A stretch of 6,931 bases of DNA, taken from contig JAKBCI010000094.1 of NCBI GenBank assembly GCA_021807965.1, positions 1-6,931 on the forward strand, read 5' to 3'. The DNA comes from Actinomycetes bacterium (GTDB taxonomy: Bacteria; Actinomycetota; Acidimicrobiia; Acidimicrobiales; RAAP-2). Under the pieces are notes generated by a model. That model was not told where the DNA came from, ran no database searches, and saw nothing but the letters and a program-made list of their open reading frames with translations. Of this stretch, positions 5,858 through 6,931 are shown one piece after another. A program made the position numbers and the translations under genes. Every line of letters begins with the position of its first letter. Within the stretch, counting starts at the first letter, position 1.

Positions 5858-6598
5858 GTGCCCGATCCCCGTCACGTCGACCTGCCTGCAGGGTTGGACC
5901 GTAGCCGGATGCCGCGCCACGTTGCGGTCGTGATGGACGGCAATGGTCGGTGGGCCGCGCGGCGGGGTTTGGCTCGCACGGCGGGCCACGCCGCGGGCGA
6001 GGGTGCCCTGCTCGACACTACGTACGGGGCACTCGCCGCCGGCGTAGGCACGCTGACGGTGTACGCCTTTTCGACCGAGAACTGGCGTCGTCCGGTCGAC
6101 GAGGTTCGCTACCTCATGAATTTCAACAAGAGCCTCCTCGAGCGGCGCCAGCACGAGCTGCACGAGGTGGGCGTGCGCATACTGTTCTCGGGCCGGCGCG
6201 ACTGGCGGGTGCCTAAGCAGGTACTGCGGCGCATGGACGAGGCGAGCACGCTCACGAGCGCCAATAGAGCGATGACGCTCAATATCGCGTTCAACTACGG
6301 CGGGCGTGCCGAGATCGTCGATGCCGTCGCGCGACTGGTGGCCGATGGCGTGTCGTCGCGCGCGGTCAGTGAGAAGACGATTCGGTCGCGCCTCTACCAC
6401 CCGGAGCTGCCCGACCCGGACGTGGTGATACGAACGTCGGGCGAGTTTCGAACGTCGAATTTTCTGCTCTGGGAGATGGCGTACTCGGAGCTGGTCTTCA
6501 CTGACGTGCTCTGGCCCGACTTTCGCCGCGAGGATCTCTACGCCGCGATCGAGGAGTACCAGCGGCGAGAGCGCCGTTTCGGCGGAGTCGACGAGTGA
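5858..6598 (+). CDS. uppS: Isoprenyl transferase / undecaprenyl (or decaprenyl) diphosphate synthase
   Basis: Encodes 246 residues from GTG 5858. An in-frame TTG at 5852 is less likely; an ATG at 5909 would leave only 9 residues before the catalytic Asp, against about 26 in family members. Cis-prenyltransferase motifs are complete: VVMDGNGRWA with catalytic Asp27, FSTENW (71-76), LNIAFNYGGR (141-150) and RTSGEFRTSNFLLWEMAYSE (192-211). Arg192, Arg198, Ser200 and Glu211 sit at a constant offset of two from the E. coli Arg194, Arg200, Ser202 and Glu213 set that holds pyrophosphate and Mg2+. The enzyme adds isopentenyl units in cis to a short allylic diphosphate, making the lipid carrier for peptidoglycan and other wall glycans at the inner membrane face. 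Product chain length cannot be read from the sequence; actinobacteria often make decaprenyl. The stop overlaps the next start in GTGA. Confidence 0.95.
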   Translation: MPDPRHVDLPAGLDRSRMPRHVAVVMDGNGRWAARRGLARTAGHAAGEGALLDTTYGALAAGVGTLTVYAFSTENWRRPVDEVRYLMNFNKSLLERRQHELHEVGVRILFSGRRDWRVPKQVLRRMDEASTLTSANRAMTLNIAFNYGGRAEIVDAVARLVADGVSSRAVSEKTIRSRLYHPELPDPDVVIRTSGEFRTSNFLLWEMAYSELVFTDVLWPDFRREDLYAAIEEYQRRERRFGGVDE

Positions 6599-6813
6599 CG
6601 CTGGGTCGCGTCGTCGCCATCGCCGGCGTAGTGGCTTACGCGTTGTTGTGGGTGCTCGCGCTCAACGGCGTGACCAGCCTTATCGCGCCGCTCGTCATTC
6701 CGGCTGTCCTGATCTTCTTGATCTGGGCGGGCGTGGCGCTCGAGCGCTACATCGGCGTGACCCCGCACCGGCCCAAGTTCCCCGAGGACTCCGACGAGGA
6801 CCACGAGTCGTGA
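6595..6813 (+). CDS. Small two-helix membrane protein, unknown function
   Basis: Encodes 72 residues from a GTG overlapping the uppS stop by 4 bases, with a good SD (GGCGGAG, 6581-6587, 7 bases before the start). Two hydrophobic segments (about 5-24 and 28-48) are joined by a short Asn/Gly/Thr turn; a juxtamembrane LERYIG segment and an acidic hydrophilic tail (PEDSDEDHES, 63-72) follow. I do not recognise a named family. The 3' end overlaps recO by 4 bases (GTGA). Coding is supported by exact coupling on both sides, the SD and the consistent two-helix pattern. Being sandwiched between the polyprenyl carrier synthase and recO suggests a membrane-associated accessory part, but no function can be assigned. 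Confidence 0.8.
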   Translation: MTLGRVVAIAGVVAYALLWVLALNGVTSLIAPLVIPAVLIFLIWAGVALERYIGVTPHRPKFPEDSDEDHES

Positions 6814-6931
6814 ACGAACTCGCCGACGACGCCATCGTGCTGCGGACGTTTCGTTCCGGCGAGGCGGACCGGTTGGCGGTGCTGTGGACCCGCGACCACG
6901 GCAAGGTGCGCGTGCTCGCCAAAGATCGGAA
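6810..6931 (+). CDS. recO: DNA repair protein RecO, N-terminal fragment (3' end outside window)
   Basis: Forty codons are visible from the GTG at 6810, which overlaps the previous stop in GTGA; GAGGA at 6796-6800 is a well-spaced SD. The translation contains AIVLRTFRSGEADRLAVLWT, then RDHGKVRVLAKDR, the RecO N-terminal OB-fold pattern (AiVL.t...GE.DrlvtllT..hGkvr.vAKG.R). RecO loads RecA on SSB-coated single-stranded DNA with RecR in the RecFOR gap-repair pathway. An era/recO/uppS neighbourhood is common in bacteria, which supports the call. The zinc-binding and C-terminal parts lie outside the window. Confidence 0.92.
   Translation, partial: MNELADDAIVLRTFRSGEADRLAVLWTRDHGKVRVLAKDR

Noticed and set aside
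5804..6400. 199-codon upstream extension of the helicase frame, antisense to uppS (would give an 858-residue protein)
   Set aside because: It lies wholly opposite uppS and its promoter region, reads as low-complexity His/Arg/Val-rich antisense translation, has no recognisable domain, and the GTG at 5803 gives a protein of normal family length.
1..6931. Search for a mobile element, CRISPR array, tRNA/rRNA, toxin-antitoxin or defence-like cassette
   Set aside because: No transposase or integrase motifs, terminal inverted repeats, regularly spaced repeats or cloverleaf-like sequence were seen; all space is filled by recognisable genes and short intergenic gaps.

Overview
The window is a compact, high-GC (roughly two-thirds G+C by eye), almost fully coding piece of bacterial chromosome. 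Frequent GTG starts, strong G/C preference at third codon positions, chained 4-base gene overlaps and the gene set (phoH-ybeY-CNNM/CBS protein-era, then uppS and recO) point to an actinomycetote. A deep lineage such as Acidimicrobiia is possible, but that is a guess from gene order and not something the sequence proves.

Layout. (1) Positions 1-2826, plus strand: the 3' end of a phoH-like gene, ybeY, a CNNM/CBS-domain (CorC/HlyC-like) membrane protein and era. Each gene overlaps the next by exactly 4 bases (GTGA, GTGA, ATGA), so this is one translationally coupled operon. YbeY and Era act on 16S rRNA and small-subunit maturation, and PhoH-like ATPases are their classic neighbours. (2) Positions 2761-5803, minus strand: a DinG/XPD-family Fe-S helicase, followed downstream by a TSUP (TauE/SafE-like) permease. 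The permease has a hydrophilic C-terminal tail that runs 66 bp into the 3' end of era on the opposite strand. A 52-bp gap before the permease contains an A/T-rich patch with two ACTAGT palindromes 11 bp apart, a likely operator/promoter. (3) Positions 5804-5857: a 54-bp divergent intergenic region. On each side a TANNNT element lies exactly 6 bases before a GTG start, the arrangement of a leaderless promoter, and an 8-bp palindrome lies near the centre. (4) Positions 5858-6931, plus strand: uppS (cis-prenyltransferase for the cell-wall lipid carrier), a 72-residue two-helix membrane protein and the 5' end of recO, again joined by exact 4-base GTGA overlaps.

This is mostly a housekeeping region. 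I see no mobile element, CRISPR array, tRNA/rRNA, toxin-antitoxin pair or defence-like cassette, and I do not claim a new system. The points most worth a second look are the paired leaderless-type promoters between the helicase and uppS, the ACTAGT repeat before the permease, the permease/era antisense overlap, the small conserved-looking membrane protein between uppS and recO, and the minus-strand two-gene block splitting the era and uppS-recO groups.
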